This document shows, piece by piece, positions 10,640 to 22,652 of a DNA stretch of 64,000 nucleotides. The stretch is from the NCBI GenBank assembly GCA_002205965.3, contig NADL03000001.1, positions 310,001 through 374,000 on the forward strand, in the 5' to 3' direction. The notes under the pieces are model-generated. The model was not told where the DNA came from, did no database searches, and worked only from the letters and a program-made list of their open reading frames with translations. Numbering within the stretch: the first letter of the stretch is position 1; the number at the start of each line of letters is the position of its first letter. The position numbers were made by a program, and so were the translations under genes. This DNA comes from Kappaphycus alvarezii. Taxonomy: Eukaryota; Rhodophyta; Florideophyceae; Gigartinales; Solieriaceae.

Positions 10640-10815
10640 TCCACAGAAATACCATGACGGGAGTGAAGGGAGTGAGGTGGAATGGAGCAAGCTCGTTTTT
10701 CTTTCTTAGGAGAGAGAAGAACATGGAAGAGGACGCTGCCTCCTCCCAACAGCCCAGGCGCTTCAGGTGCTAAGCTATATACCGACACTGGAGCGCTCTG
10801 CGGCCAAGAATTGCC
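10640..10815 (-). promoter_or_regulatory. Isolated Gypsy-alpha promoter/leader
   Basis: Reverse-complemented, this stretch matches 4215-4320 closely: GGCCGCAGAGCGCTCCAGTG, a TATATAG box (complement of 10775-10781), GCTTAGCACCTGAAGCGCCT and TTCCACCTCACTCCCTTCA. It ends at an ATG (complement of 10653-10655) starting MVFLWR, like MVLLRR in copy 1. Homology fades after about six codons. It looks like a solo promoter/leader left from a deleted element in the opposite orientation. Confidence 0.65.
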
Positions 10816-10819
10816 AGTA

Positions 10820-11790
10820 CAGTAATGCACTACTGTACAGTACTATAGTGTACCATAAAAAATCATTAAAAGTGAAGGTAGAAGAGAAAGAACGTACAGT
10901 AGAATAACCTAAAAAGTAGCCATACATAGTACTAGAAACTCATAAAAATCACCTTCCAGCAATTAAAACCGACAGCGGGATCATGTTGATGCCAGCGCAA
11001 CGAGCAGTTTCCTATGACAACTCAACATCCATTACAGCTTAGCAGGAATAGAAAGATATTTTTATGATATTAATTGGGGAAAAAATGCTACTGTAGCCAC
11101 TCGGCTAGATTCATTTTTTATGGTAGGCTAACTTTACACTGTACTGTACTGTTCACTGTTCCTGTGCAAATAGAGCAGAGGGGGTACAAAAATTCTACAT
11201 AAGGCTAGTGTACTGAGTAGCGGAGCAATTATAGGACAAGAATCATCAGCCACCAGACAGAAGAAGAAAAACTTGTTCTTACCGCAATAAGTGGAATCCC
11301 GCCCGTCGATCATAGCGGTCAGTAGTTATGTAAAGCATTGTAAGCTCGACTTGTAGGGCCTACAGTAGACTTCTACCAGCAACATTGCTGCGTGCTACAA
11401 GTGTCATACCTTCGGATGTGATACTACATCGAGGACATTTTTCAAACGGCATAGTAACTAAAGACTTGTTATTTTGGCATATAGCACCATTAAATAATCC
11501 GACTACACGAAATGTGGAGGATTTCCGCTCACAGGGGTAGAAAACTACCTGGGGAGCGAAAGTACCCATTACCGTTTTGGTGCCCATTCTGCTTTGCCAT
11601 CCCACCACTTTCTTAGTACTACTCTACAGCTCCATTAACCTCTCATACCCTTTGTAAACGAGCCAGGCAACCGCAGCTATGGGCTCAGAACCAAACAAGA
11701 CGAAATAATTCCAGCAGTCCGATCCATTGTTTTTCTTTCCGGAACGAGATTTGCAAGTGTGGCACAGAAAAGTTAGTCTCTGGGTAGATC
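10820..11790. other. AT-rich spacer with CTGTAC palindromes
   Basis: No assignable frame. It contains a perfect 12-bp palindrome TACTGTACAGTA at 10831-10842 and CTGTACTGTACTG at about 11139. Confidence 0.45.
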
Positions 11791-12240
11791 TTGTTCTTGC
11801 TACAGCAGAACGAGGAAATGATTGTTACTACCTTAATGTCGCGAATATTCTTGGCCGTAATTTGTACGAGCGAGGACTATAATCCTCTCAACAATCAATA
11901 TTTGATGAGGCATATTCGAAGGATTTATTATTTAATCATAAGAAGACCAGGTCGAAAGTGTGAGGAAAAATGTTGGTTTGGTTGCTGTAGATCTTCCGAT
12001 CGCATGTGTTTATCGACTCATTTCTTCTTTCTGCAAGGTAAAGAGTTTCCAAAGAAAGAAAAACAAATACATCACTACGTTCGTTTCTCGGTTCCGAGGA
12101 TTAGAGTTTTGGCAATCGTACTCCTGAATAACGCCAATCTAGAGGAGAAAACCTTGACGAATGCTAATTTTTCATTAACTTCTCTGGCTGAAGCGCGGGA
12201 TTAGAAATAATACAGAACAAGACGACAGCGGTTCAGGAAA
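11790..12240 (+). other. Open frame of 137 codons, not recognised
   Basis: An open plus-strand frame (11791-12204) of 137 residues, rich in Leu, Ile and Arg, with scattered Cys (CEEKCWFGCC). It lies just upstream of the Gag remnant of the AT-rich Copia element and could be its degraded 5' part, but no motif supports that. Low complexity and AT-rich composition make a chance frame quite possible. Confidence 0.2.
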
Positions 12241-12584
12241 AGGAACTCGATAAGGCGGTAAATGCTTTTGAAGATCTAAAGACAGCTATCATTTCGATTT
12301 TTTCTCCAAATGTTGAATGAGATGGCTTATCGTAAATACAGTGTACATTATCAGAGAAAGAATAAAAAATTCAAGAGGCTATCCATCAACTCCGTCTTTT
12401 TAGTAGTAACCAAACCGTCAAGTCTTTGTCAAACATGCTGAACAGTAAAACGGCAAGAACCAGGATGCACATTGATGACGCAGCGACTTTCCTTAACATA
12501 TAACCGTCAAACATGCAAATAAATCATAAATAAATGAAAATCAGGCTGGTATAAACCATTTGCACTCAACCAATGGGAGAATAA

Positions 12585-12977
12585 CTCAGTCGCTCTCAAA
12601 ATGAGCACAGAGGGTCTAATTGTTCACGACTCGGAGATGGGGCCAATAGAGGAAGATTTCGTGGAGGCTTTCTTGGAGGAAAGATAAACTGTCGAGACCG
12701 CCGAGGTATTCAGGGAGGTTCTCACAACTGCCCTCGGAACAATTTAAACGGCAAAGGTAACCCTCGTGTACTTTGGAAACGCTCTAGGAGCAAATGCGCT
12801 ATGAAAGGAACAGGTGACTTTGGCGAAAAATGCCGGGATTGCGGCCGAAATGGTTATAACCTCGGTGACGAAGAGTGCAGAAACCCTAGTGCTTTTACTT
12901 TTTTCTTGAGAAAAAACAAGAAAGACGATGATGAAAGAGCCAGAAACATTGGCGACGGAAAATTTACGTTTTTTTGA
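12585..12977 (+). pseudogene. Gag C-terminal RGG linker and degenerate zinc knuckle (AT-rich Copia copy 1)
   Basis: A 130-codon frame open between an upstream TAA at 12582 and TGA at 12975, lacking a useful start codon. It reads GRFRGGFLGG, then RNNLNGKGNPR, then CRDCGRNGYNLGDEEC at 12831-12878. This is the C-x2-C-x4-H-x4-C retroviral knuckle with Tyr in place of His and two extra residues before the last Cys. Gly/Arg-rich tails next to a knuckle are typical of Gag nucleocapsid regions that bind RNA. It is followed by a strongly basic and acidic stretch (RKNKKDDDERARN). Confidence 0.6.
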
Positions 12978-13559
12978 CCAAGCTCCCAGTCTGAAGGTGG
13001 AAAGCCCAGTCGGAGTTAGGGGAGCCAAATCAGACGTCAGGTTCGGATCTGGTTACTCAAAACCAATCATTAGTGGGGCTTAACCAAGAGCGTCGGGCGC
13101 ATTGAGGCAGCGGCAGCACTTTAAGAAGCAATGGGGACAGAATTGATTCTTCGGCTATTGGAAGACGCGCCTTTTATATATGGGTAAGGACCGAACTGCA
13201 GTGATGCGAAACTCACTGTAACCTTATGTGAAATGTAGATAACATAAATAGCAGGAACGTTTGTACATCACGTTTCACGCTATAGCCGGAGATGGACTTT
13301 CGCTACTGGGAACGAAGTAGTGCATGGGTCCTACCTCATGAATTCCAAAAATTTGCTAGTCATTCCACCGAAAACTGGTGAAATATCTGAGAAAACCCCT
13401 TTATTTCAGACCTATCACAATAGCATGGTTGAGGAGGATCGAAATTCAAGACGAACCTACCTCAAGGTTGTACGCTCTAACATATTATCGTTCAAAATAC
13501 TTCTCATCTATCCGAGCGTTTTTATCGATGTAGAAGAGTCCAAAGGACTATAACGACGG

Positions 13560-14275
13560 CAAAAACGCCAAATACGTTGCGGAAAAGCTACATGGTTACA
13601 CCTTCCATACGATGACATTATTAACTACTGCAAGCGTGGGGGAGTTTCTAATCCTGTTTTGAAGCAAGCTATCAGGCCCAGAGTGGATAATTGCAATTCA
13701 TGCAAGTCGAAAAATCAGACTTTGAGGTCAAGCAAAGTATCCCATGCAGCTGTATATCTAGCTTAATGATTACTTCCAGACTTACTTCATCATCATTTCA
13801 AAGCTAAGCGAGAGCCCATACTACATATAGTCGACATGAATACAGCCTAATTCGAAGCCTCCATTGCAAAACTGTGGAGATGTGACTATTACTGAGACGA
13901 AATTTTGCATAAAGTCGGTTAGCAATCATGGAGCCCCACGCACTATATCTCGGGTTCCTGAGTTCACAGAACGAAATTGCAAAATTTTCTTTGTTATCTC
14001 AGGTGTACACAGAGCCAAGACCGATAAGAAGACACAAAATTCTCAGCTTCGTCGAACGAAAGCACTCTGTTTTACGGCTCACTCTCCAAAGTCTGCCCAA
14101 AGACGCGAACTTCCTCAATAGTGAAGAGCTAGGCAAGGATGAAATAATATTTCGGGCCAGTTTCCTTTCCAACATCATGTTCGGGAGCAAAATAATGAGT
14201 ATTGTAGAACTCAACAAAGGGTGCAAAGCTGTAATTGTTGGTCACCGCAACGCGAAATGCCAAACGATCTCCTAA
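13560..14275 (+). pseudogene. Integrase of AT-rich Copia copy 1
   Basis: NYCKRGGVSNPVLKQAI and DNCNSCKSKN at about 13620-13725 form the zinc-binding CxxC segment. EPILHIVDMNTA (about 13815-13850) has the first Asp. YTEPRPIRRH and FVERKHSVLRLTLQSL (frame 13928-14275) carry the Glu region, resembling the VExHNSxGxxERxHxxLR block of algal and fungal Copia integrases. Reading requires at least four frame changes and read-through of stops. Function: element insertion; here lost. Confidence 0.6.
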
Positions 14276-14289
14276 AGGCACAGTACGAA

Positions 14290-15466
14290 TGAAGTTGTCA
14301 GCTTAAAATTTCAAAGATTGAAAGTAATCGCAAACTACAGAATGTGAATCCTGAAGACTTGGAAAAAAGGGAACGTAAATATTCTTCCTTAAGAAGAGAA
14401 GAAGGCTCGGGATGTTGGAGCATGGATTAGTCCGGAGAGTTGGAGAACACATGATCATCATATCAAGTTTCCAAGACCATAGAAGCGAGAGAATCAGTGC
14501 TAGGTACGGGCACATACGGATGAATCCTACAAGTTCTCTTTTCTGTAGCCGGAGTAAATGTATTGCCGATTTATATTGAGTTACTAGGTTGTTGAAGAAT
14601 TGGATTTAAAAAAAGGTCTTGACATTACATCTCTCGCTCCACGTCGAGCACAGACTCTATTTTCCAGAATGATTTTAATTGAGTTTTTTTTCATTATTTA
14701 AAATCAATTATTATAATATTTTGATAGATTAAAACATTAAAAATATTATTTCTGACCATTTAATTTACTTTCGTTAAGCTCTATTGCCATTTTCATTAAA
14801 ATAATGCAATCGGAAGGACTTAAAAACTATTAAAGTATTTTCAGTACTTAAGACCGAATAAGAAAAATTAAGACTCTTATATTTGACGAAATCAAACTCA
14901 TGCTCAAGTAAATCGACTTCAGCCGAAGATTTTAGCTTACACGCTTATCAGAGGTGAGTGTTTTTTCTGCATACCTATTGAATACAGGTGAAATTTAATT
15001 CCTCAGTAATCATGTTCAAGTATTCCTTGATATTCTTTGATAAGAAGCGGTGCTCGGTGAGAGAAATACAGTATTTAAAATTTTTCTCCGCGATTTCTCC
15101 GCGGTACGATGTTCGGGCTACCAGTACATAAGATGGACTCGGTGCATGCTGCATCCTCTTGCTTTGGAGAATCTGCAATTTTTATTTTACTATTTCGAAA
15201 TGTTTTCGGTAAGGGTTGACGGCAATAGCGGGCAATAATTTTAACGGGAATGCCGAAACACTGTAATTCCGAGAATAATACTAAAATTTCACATCAATTT
15301 TTGGGGAATCATTACGACAACGCTTATGCTACTATTTAAGTAAACGTATAAAGAAGTTCATATGTATTCTAGGGCGTATTAAGAGCTCTAGATTCCTGCA
15401 AACCGGGCTTATCTTTTCTTTGAAGAGAAGCTATCGAATTTCTTAGAACTAGCTCTATTCTTTGAT
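14290..15466. other. AT-rich stretch without recognisable gene
   Basis: Long A/T runs (14680-14900) and short chance frames. The reverse transcriptase expected after the integrase of the Copia copy was not found here. Confidence 0.45.
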
Positions 15467-15940
15467 TTGATATATCGTAACATGTCTGCATCTGACAATA
15501 AGCTCTCATTAAAGGCAATTGCCTTGAGGAAATCCGCTTTCTTTGGAGTTGATCAGAAGTGCAGCAAAATCCAAGCGGCTGAAGAGAGCAAAACAGTCGC
15601 TAAACTCAAACAGGACCTCGCTTCTGTGCATGCCCCCGCATATGAACATGAACATGAAGCCACTGGTTTTGAATCTGGAAAGAGTGTTATACTGGGTCCT
15701 GAGAATAATAAGCTTGAGACAAGGAGAGATGGAAACGGTACGGATCCTGAGCTGGAAGAGGTTCAACTTGATTTAAATCTGATCAATATAATACGTGGAG
15801 GGATTCACCTCCAGCATCGGCGGCACATTTCGACACAACGTTTTGCTTCAAGTTGCCATCATAAGACTTGGAACGATCTAAGAAGTGCTTCCTCTCACCA
15901 GTACCAAAATTTTGTTCGCTACTGCCGGAAATCGGAGTGA
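15467..15940 (+). CDS. Hypothetical protein, 157 aa, unassigned
   Basis: An uninterrupted frame starting MIYRNMSASDNK. The middle is charged and probably helical: ESKTVAKLKQDLASVH, then EHEHEATGFESGK and DPELEEVQLDLNLINII. The last 50 residues turn basic and look unlike the start. It is not as AT-rich as its surroundings and ends just where a purine-rich tract begins. No catalytic motif, signal peptide or membrane segment is visible. It could be a small host gene, the 5' end of a transposon ORF (Gag-like), or a chance frame. Confidence 0.3.
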   Translation: MIYRNMSASDNKLSLKAIALRKSAFFGVDQKCSKIQAAEESKTVAKLKQDLASVHAPAYEHEHEATGFESGKSVILGPENNKLETRRDGNGTDPELEEVQLDLNLINIIRGGIHLQHRRHISTQRFASSCHHKTWNDLRSASSHQYQNFVRYCRKSE

Positions 15941-15944
15941 TTGG

Positions 15945-16720
15945 GGAGGCGATGAAGAATACCGTCTTGTTCAGAGGGAATTGAGTGGGGTATCTGTGGG
16001 GTGGGTGCCGATGAAGAGATAGGGACGCAGAGGGGAAGGTTGTGTCTGTGGCAATGGACGGAGGGGTGTTTGAAAGGAGTTGGTGGTAAGGGTAATGTGG
16101 AATAGGGGAGGGGAGAGAAAGAGATTGAAGAAGGTTTAATACGAGAGAAGCTAGTGGGGAAAGTGGTTAGGGAATGGATGAGGTCTGGGCGGGGGCTTTG
16201 GATAGTGAAGGTTTAGGAGGGGTATGAAATGATGCCAGTGAGATTGGGTTGATGTTTAGAAGGGGTGTGTGGGGGGAGAATGTGTTGGAGTGCTTTTGTG
16301 GTGCAGCCGTGGATAAGGAGAGATCCCATCGATGGAGGAAGGAGAAGGTGAAGGAGAGAAAGGAAGGGGTGGTTAGGGGTCGGGTTTGGGAGTAGATGGG
16401 ATATATGAATGGATATAGAGATTAGGGGATGGAGGAATGGGATTTAGAGAGGGAAAGGAGGATGGGAGGGAGGGTCGAGAGGGGAGATTGGGTGAATGAT
16501 GGCAAGGGGGAGTTTGGAATAGTGAGTGAGTAAGATAGCTGAAGGGATTGCAGGGAAGAGATGAAGAGTGGTGTTGGTTCTGGATGTGTTAGAGACGGAA
16601 GGATGGCCTAGGGGGATGATGTGGGGACGACGTAGGGTAATGCATGGAGGGGGATGGGTTTATGGGAGCAGGAAATTGGAATTCCCAAGTTGGGAAGGGG
16701 GAAGTGTGGTGCAATGTGTT
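15945..16720. repeat. Purine-rich tract (G/A on plus, C/T on minus)
   Basis: Nearly 800 bases dominated by GGGGAGGG, GATGGG and GAAGG words with very little C. Similar but shorter tracts occur at 17690-17830 and 46600-46800. The minus strand then resembles the pyrimidine-rich, Pro/Ser-coding 5' region of the non-LTR element at 34.7 kb, so it may be the decayed 5' part of such an element on the minus strand. That is inference; no RT block is present. Confidence 0.5.
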
Positions 16721-17680
16721 CTCGAGAGCGCAGGCCTTAGGTAATAAAGAAAGCTAGAAGCACACTTAACGACACACGCGTTCGGTACCTGATTTCTATT
16801 TGAGCGACATGCGTTGCAGTAGCTCTTTACGGCGTCTAGAGACCGACAAAACGAAAGTGTGGGCCTCCAGGTGGAGAAAACGGATGGGGTGTAGTAGAGT
16901 CTTGAAAATTCTCGGTGGCTGAAGGTCACTCCTTCTCTGGGCTGTAAAGACATACCAGTTCCAAAGGCTCAGAGGATCCGATTCTTAGATCTGAAGTGGG
17001 TAATGACGGCCAATTAAAGGCCTAAAGTGATCTCAAATTTTGATCACCACATATATCGCTTCCTGTCCACATTGTACTGTATTCTTATTTGGCACGACAG
17101 GAAGGCCCAAGCTGAATTGCGGAGAAGCTAGCCCTTTTCCGAAGCAGAGAGATGACAAAAAAGAGAGCCTCATAGTTTTTTGAAACGATTTGATCGCCTT
17201 GATGTAGATTAAGATCCTAAGGATTAGCCACACAAATCAAAGCATACAACGACTTGTGCAAGCAATGCACACGTTCAAGAAAGTGCCACATGCATGCTGA
17301 CTGAATATTGATCACCAATGTTAAACAGGCATAGAACACGTTTGCATGTCCCTCAAATTCCCTATCATACCTGCCCACAAAAAACCTTAGAACAACCCGA
17401 AATACGAAGCCTTTAATAAACCTTTCCAACACACTTCCCATATGAATTTTTCGCTTCTTTTCAACAAATTTTACTCTACGTAAACCAGCCCCCTGCCACC
17501 CTCGTTACCCCACAATACACCATGCAAACTTTCATCACTCAACTAATAGCTTCTATACAACGTTTTCATTCCCTCATTACTTCTTTGTCGTCCCCGCCAC
17601 CGGTATTACGCACCGTATCCGCATTTTGAGACGTAGATTTTGGAAGAAATTTTATATCTTAATTCTATTTTGACAGGGAG
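16720..17680. other. Stretch without recognisable gene
   Basis: Short frames only, on both strands; none carries a motif I can name. Confidence 0.4.
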
Positions 17681-17854
17681 GGTGTGGGAGAGGGATCATT
17701 GAAAGGGGGACGGAGAGAGACTTGGTAGATGGTGGGGTGTTTGAAGGACGCGGAGGGACTCTTCGAGAAGAATGTTGGCTGGGAATGGATTCTGGGAGGG
17801 AGGGGGAAGCGCCTTAGTCGGTGGAGGGTTATGTTGGTGAAATGCAGTCAGGGT

Positions 17855-18205
17855 TAGTTATATTCTGGTCTAACCCACCATTGCAAAAGAAGCTTACCGA
17901 CGCAGTCCAGAAGGCATTTTTCGAAGATATTCCCCGTGGAGATAGCCGCACAAAGCTTTCCGAGATGCATGGAACTCCCGGGTGCCAAGGCTAGGTTCAT
18001 TGCCTCCCACGACAGGTTCAAAACGGCCATCAGCACGGGACATTTCTCGGTTTGGTTCCAATACTTTTATCAGGCTCCTATGTTTGTACTCCCTGCCCGA
18101 GTGACCGGTGCGCTGGCTTTTATAGGGTCGCTAATTTCTCTTGGCGGTATCACCTACTCTAATCCTATGTATGGTAGTTTATGTATCACTACTTCTGCTC
18201 CCTAA
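17855..18205 (+). pseudogene. Non-LTR retrotransposon fragment upstream of the zinc region
   Basis: NPPLQKKLTDAVQKAFFEDI (frame 1) parallels PPTQKQLTDAV of the family D copy at about 42.8 kb. A one-base shift leads to GAKARFIASHDRFKTAISTG and HFSVWFQYFYQAPMFVLP, matching the stretch between palm and zinc finger where non-LTR proteins read GAxAWLxxxP...F...RLG. Only about 100 codons are visible. It is flanked on the left by a purine-rich tract. Confidence 0.45.
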
Positions 18206-19380
18206 CCTAAGTTATCCACGTCACTATTTCTTGCAATGCGACAAAACTTTTATCTTCTGCCAATCACATGGCTGTTCTACCATATCAAGCTCTCATAATT
18301 GAACTTTCTACTGTACAACTGGCTCATTTGCTGCTGTGCATTCCCGTGATGCCGAGGCACCAAAAGAGGGCCCAGGAGAGAGGCCCCATGAATCCCTGAT
18401 GATGTAAACTATTGTATCCAATCACACTCGAATGTCAAAGATGATTGGGCGATTTGCTCAGTGTTGACACAATGAGTTTTTCATATGCCCAATCAGCGCA
18501 GCATATGGTCCTTAGGATCATATATTGATGCGATTAGTACAGCCGTCGACTTCAGGGGCTGAAATGGCTCACTGTGCGGATTTCTCGGGGTCAGAACTTC
18601 CGATCATGGTGCACTGGGTTGGCGGCGATCATTGTGATGGCGGGAAGCCAGCTGCATCAGAGCATTCTTTTTCGTAGAGTATCATTAGTGAACAGGGCCA
18701 CGCCTGTGATCTACAGTATATCAAGTTGAAGTCTGCCCGCCTGGAAATAGTAATGGAAAAGATAAATGCTTTAATGAATGGATTATAGTAGTAAACTAGT
18801 CTCAATCCAAGGCAAAAGCCAAGGCAGATCACAAATATCATTTTTTAGAATATGGTCACGTAAAATGCTTATTTTACAAGTGAATTTGTCATAGTTAACT
18901 CGTAATAATTGTTCCCGTATGCAATATCATGATACATTTGAAATTATACGGCTGGTGGCTTCTGCTCGAAATACCTTCACTATCATCGAGCGATGAGAAC
19001 CCTTTTCATCCTCAAATGAAGAGCAACTCTTAGGTAAAACGACCGCTTCTTCTTTCGCATCTATTGTCTGTGCCCACCAATGTCCATTCCCCTATTCTTC
19101 TTTCACTGCCACATAATTTTATCAGATAAACAAATGATTCTCATATTAGATCGACCTGTCGCGGATTTGGTACAACATCGACTGCACAGAGCCAAAATGT
19201 TCCGTTTCTAACCATGCATCAACCATGTAAACCATTTTTTAAAACAAATCCAAACTTTGAGAATTTGATTAACCAATTCACTTAAACCTACATTAGAGAC
19301 TGTGCGGAGATATACTGAAAATACAACCTGATATCTAGGAATGAGATTAAGTGGAAGAGACGACGGACCACGGCATCCAC
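18206..19380. other. AT-rich stretch without recognisable gene
   Basis: No assignable frame, repeat or structured site seen. Confidence 0.4.
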
Positions 19381-19384
19381 ATGG

Positions 19385-19747
19385 ATGGTAATGATGGGCG
19401 AGGAGCAGAATCTATACAAATTGTTTGGAGACAGCTCGTTACCTGACGTCACAGAGCAACCATATCTACAAAAGAGTGACGGGGCCGCAAATGCGACTGA
19501 TTTGCAACACAGATTACATGTAGAACAATATAATGACCGAAAGGTAACGATCTGCCTGAGGACGGAGATGCTTCCCATGTTGGATACGTATGTATCTCTG
19601 CAACGAAGAAGTCAATTTTACAAATACATGAGAGGAATGAAGCATTTTTCACTCACAGTCCTGCTCAATTGTTCGACAAAGAAGAAGTTGATGACAACTT
19701 GGATGATGGGGCTAATCAGCAGATCTGCTCTTCTCATGGACGTCTAA
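19385..19747 (+). other. Open frame of 120 codons, not recognised
   Basis: Begins MVMMGEEQNLYKLFGDSSLP. Contains YLQKSDGAANATDLQHRLH and a basic segment with Tyr (QRRSQFYKYMRG). It shows no nucleotide-binding, zinc or catalytic motif. The frame could be a remnant of a transposon ORF; neighbours give no hint. Existence as a gene is doubtful. Confidence 0.2.
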
Positions 19748-19919
19748 GAGATGGTCGCAAATATGTAGTACATCTAATTATGATCTATTGTAAGGATTTT
19801 CAACCGTTTCCCCCTTCTTTCGCAGGGGTCAGTAGGTTGATGCTACCTGGTTTTCATGGGGTTTTCTCAAGCATTTCGCAGTTCCCGCTGTGCCGTTCGG
19901 CTTCTGTCTGGTGAAGTTA

Positions 19920-22480
19920 TTGTTCAAGTGGAAAGAGAATAGAGAAAAATATGGCAAGGAAAATAAGAGATCAAACACAGCTACAAGGAGCAATATGATG
20001 CCGAAAGAAATGAAAGACGGCAAAGGAAAATTGTACAAAAGTGAGAGTTGGATGAAAAGCTTAGGCAGCACAGAATTCTTAGGTTTGCGCGGTTCAAATA
20101 AGAAGGACGTTTGCGACGTTTGAGAAAGAAGACCTGTAAATTAGGGGAATTTGAAAGCCACAAAGATATATGAACGGGGAAAGTTTTGAGATTCTGCAGT
20201 TTCGCGCTTTTCTAATGTTTTAGGAGGTCTAGGACGCAGACTCATCGAGTGAATATATAGAAAAGATCTTAAAAAAGGGCTTGTTTAACAAATCATTTTA
20301 AAATAACGGGTCTATTTGACATTTTTAGCTCTTTGCATTCAAAATTCAGCGAAGAATTAGTCTTGGTTGGTGATATATCTTGAAAATAAATAACTATATC
20401 GGATTTTTCTTTAACATTAATAGGTTTACCGCTGAGCAGTTGAGGAAAGTATCCCTCCACTACAGTTATTTCATCTTGCAAATAGATATTTCAAAATCTT
20501 GAACAGTTATATCTCCTTCACTTGTTTTTTAATATCCCTTTCCATGACATATTTGGCTTAAGACTTAGACAAATTTTTCACACTAATGTTTTTGGATTCC
20601 TTATCCAGCTAAAACTATTGGAATTTGAAATAAACTCCGAAAACACGTAGTCCAGATTCAGGAATTTGAAACTCAATCTTGGGTAGCAGAATCCAAATCA
20701 ACCCCTAAATGCTTGAAAATGGGATATGCTGGAACCTCAAATAGCTGTTAAAGTTAGAAAGCAAGAATAAACGACTTTTTGAAATTGAAGATCTCCAGGT
20801 TCTATCTAAAGCTGTACAGGATACATGAAAGCAAAGCTGGATAAGTGTAAGTATAGTTTACACCTGAGACAAGTTCTTAAAACTCTGAACTGTTCAACAT
20901 CGAATTAGTGACTACATCTTATTAGTGAATTCATATTGTGCCCAATGATAGCAAGAATCACTGTTAACTCTGACATTTGTGACCTGGGGTGTTGAATTTC
21001 AGAAAGCATTGATCGAGGGCGTTTATTCTCCAAGTTAAAATGTTTCTCTTAAGTCTCACTTAGATTTTTCGGAGATCGTTTTAAGACCTTCACGGAATAG
21101 GATCACGAACCCATAATACATTTCCGCACCTGATAATAGGACCCGCCTTATACTTAAAATTAAGAACTTTAACTTGTACCTGAGCCAAATAGGATTACAA
21201 TGGCTGGTTCAAAAAATAGCAGCGGCTGTCTCATTATTCGATATCTTAGAAGAAGAATTGCTTCGTTCTTGAAGTCGATTATCATGAAAAGTAATTTTTA
21301 GTACCAATTTGAATCAAAATGTTCAAAATGCACATAATGTATCATTTCAAGCTACGCGGATCTTGAAGTACCTGCTTACAAGATAATCGGAAGTTTTCCG
21401 GGCAACTCCTGCTGTGGAAGTATTAATGTGTTCTTTATTACTGTTTTTCTAAAAAACACACTAAGTAGATGAAGTGGTTCAGGAACAGACGGAAAAAATG
21501 TAATTCAAATGTTAAATTCACGCACTGCAACTTCCAGGTTCATAACCATGAAAAAGAAGCCGCTCAACTCTCTATTTTTTGTCCTTCTACATCTTGCAAG
21601 TAAAATAAAGACTGAGCATGGCATCTGAGCTGATCAAAGCGAAATCCATACTGAAATTAATAATCGTACCATTTTATCGGCGCTGAAGCGACTAGAAAAG
21701 TCTATTTTATGTATGATTTTTGCAATCTGTGAACGTTTGCCGAATATTTACGAACATTGGATTTTGACGTATTGTATAAACGAATTTGTCTACATCATTG
21801 ATGACTAATAGATATTGGCAGGGCAAAAATAATCTGACAAAGCAGCTGAAATGTGTTTCAAAGTTTTCCTTTTCTCAAAAAATATTCAGGTAAAAACTGT
21901 CCATTCGATGCAAAATTGAATACTTATTTATCTTTATCGCTCAGATTTTGTCCTTTTATCATTTTCACGGATAATTTGCCTATTTTATGTTTAAAATTAG
22001 GAATAAATTTAGTATTTTTCGCGAAAAAATCAGCTGGAAACAAAACAACAAACGATTATAGGATTATTTCCTTTCATTTAGCTTCTAAAAAAGGAAAATT
22101 ACTCAACACAGAACGTAATATGAATTAAATTCGAACGTTTAGCTGATTTTTTCTGTTTTGAGACCGTTGATTACATAATCATCAAAAGTACCCCCAAAGT
22201 TTTGAATTTTCTTAGTAATTTTTATTGCACTATCTTTAATTCATTTAGAAAGAAATTGATGAAGAATTCAAATTTGTTGACCTGATTCCAAATCTCAGAA
22301 AAGAATAAGCACAAGCAAACATAACCCAAAATATTTGTACAGCATTTCTGAGAATTTTAAAGAAAACAATTAGGTACTTTAATTGCTCCGCACAATTGCA
22401 TGCGTTAAGTATTTTCCTCATCAAATTACGGTGGGAACTTTTTTGTTTTGAACGCTTCTTTATTTTGTGATCGGTGAAAG
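19920..22480. other. AT-rich region without recognisable gene
   Basis: About 2.5 kb of AT-rich DNA with many stops on both strands. The longest frames (21853-22128 plus, 20293-20481 minus) are Phe/Leu/Ile/Lys-rich and look like chance products of composition. Confidence 0.5.
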
Positions 22481-22652
22481 CTTAACTGTTCAGTTTCCAG
22501 ATTACATCAGGAAGATGGACCGGGAACGCGTTTCGGAGTGGGTCCGCCATCATTGCTTCGGGGGAGCAGAGGATTAAGGAGAGGAATAATAATAAGAGGA
22601 TCCAGAGGAGGCTGGGACGGATGGGAAGGGATCGGAAGATGAGGAGGATTGG

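Larger units (their letters stand above)
12240..14290 (+). mobile_element. AT-rich Copia-type element, copy 1 (Gag and integrase remnants)
   Basis: In order on the plus strand: a Gag-like helical region (FEDLKTAIISIFSPN, IDDAATFLNI), an RGG-type basic linker with a zinc knuckle, a poorly readable protease region, and then an integrase with CNSCK and EPRPI...VERKHSVLR. Copy 2 on the minus strand at 25.9-29.7 kb shares the style and base composition. RT is not visible downstream of 14290. Reading needs many frame changes, so the copy is old and dead. Confidence 0.6.

Noticed and set aside
21853-22128. 91-codon frame, Phe/Leu/Lys-rich
   Set aside because: Composition matches surrounding AT-rich DNA; no motif and no homologous copy.
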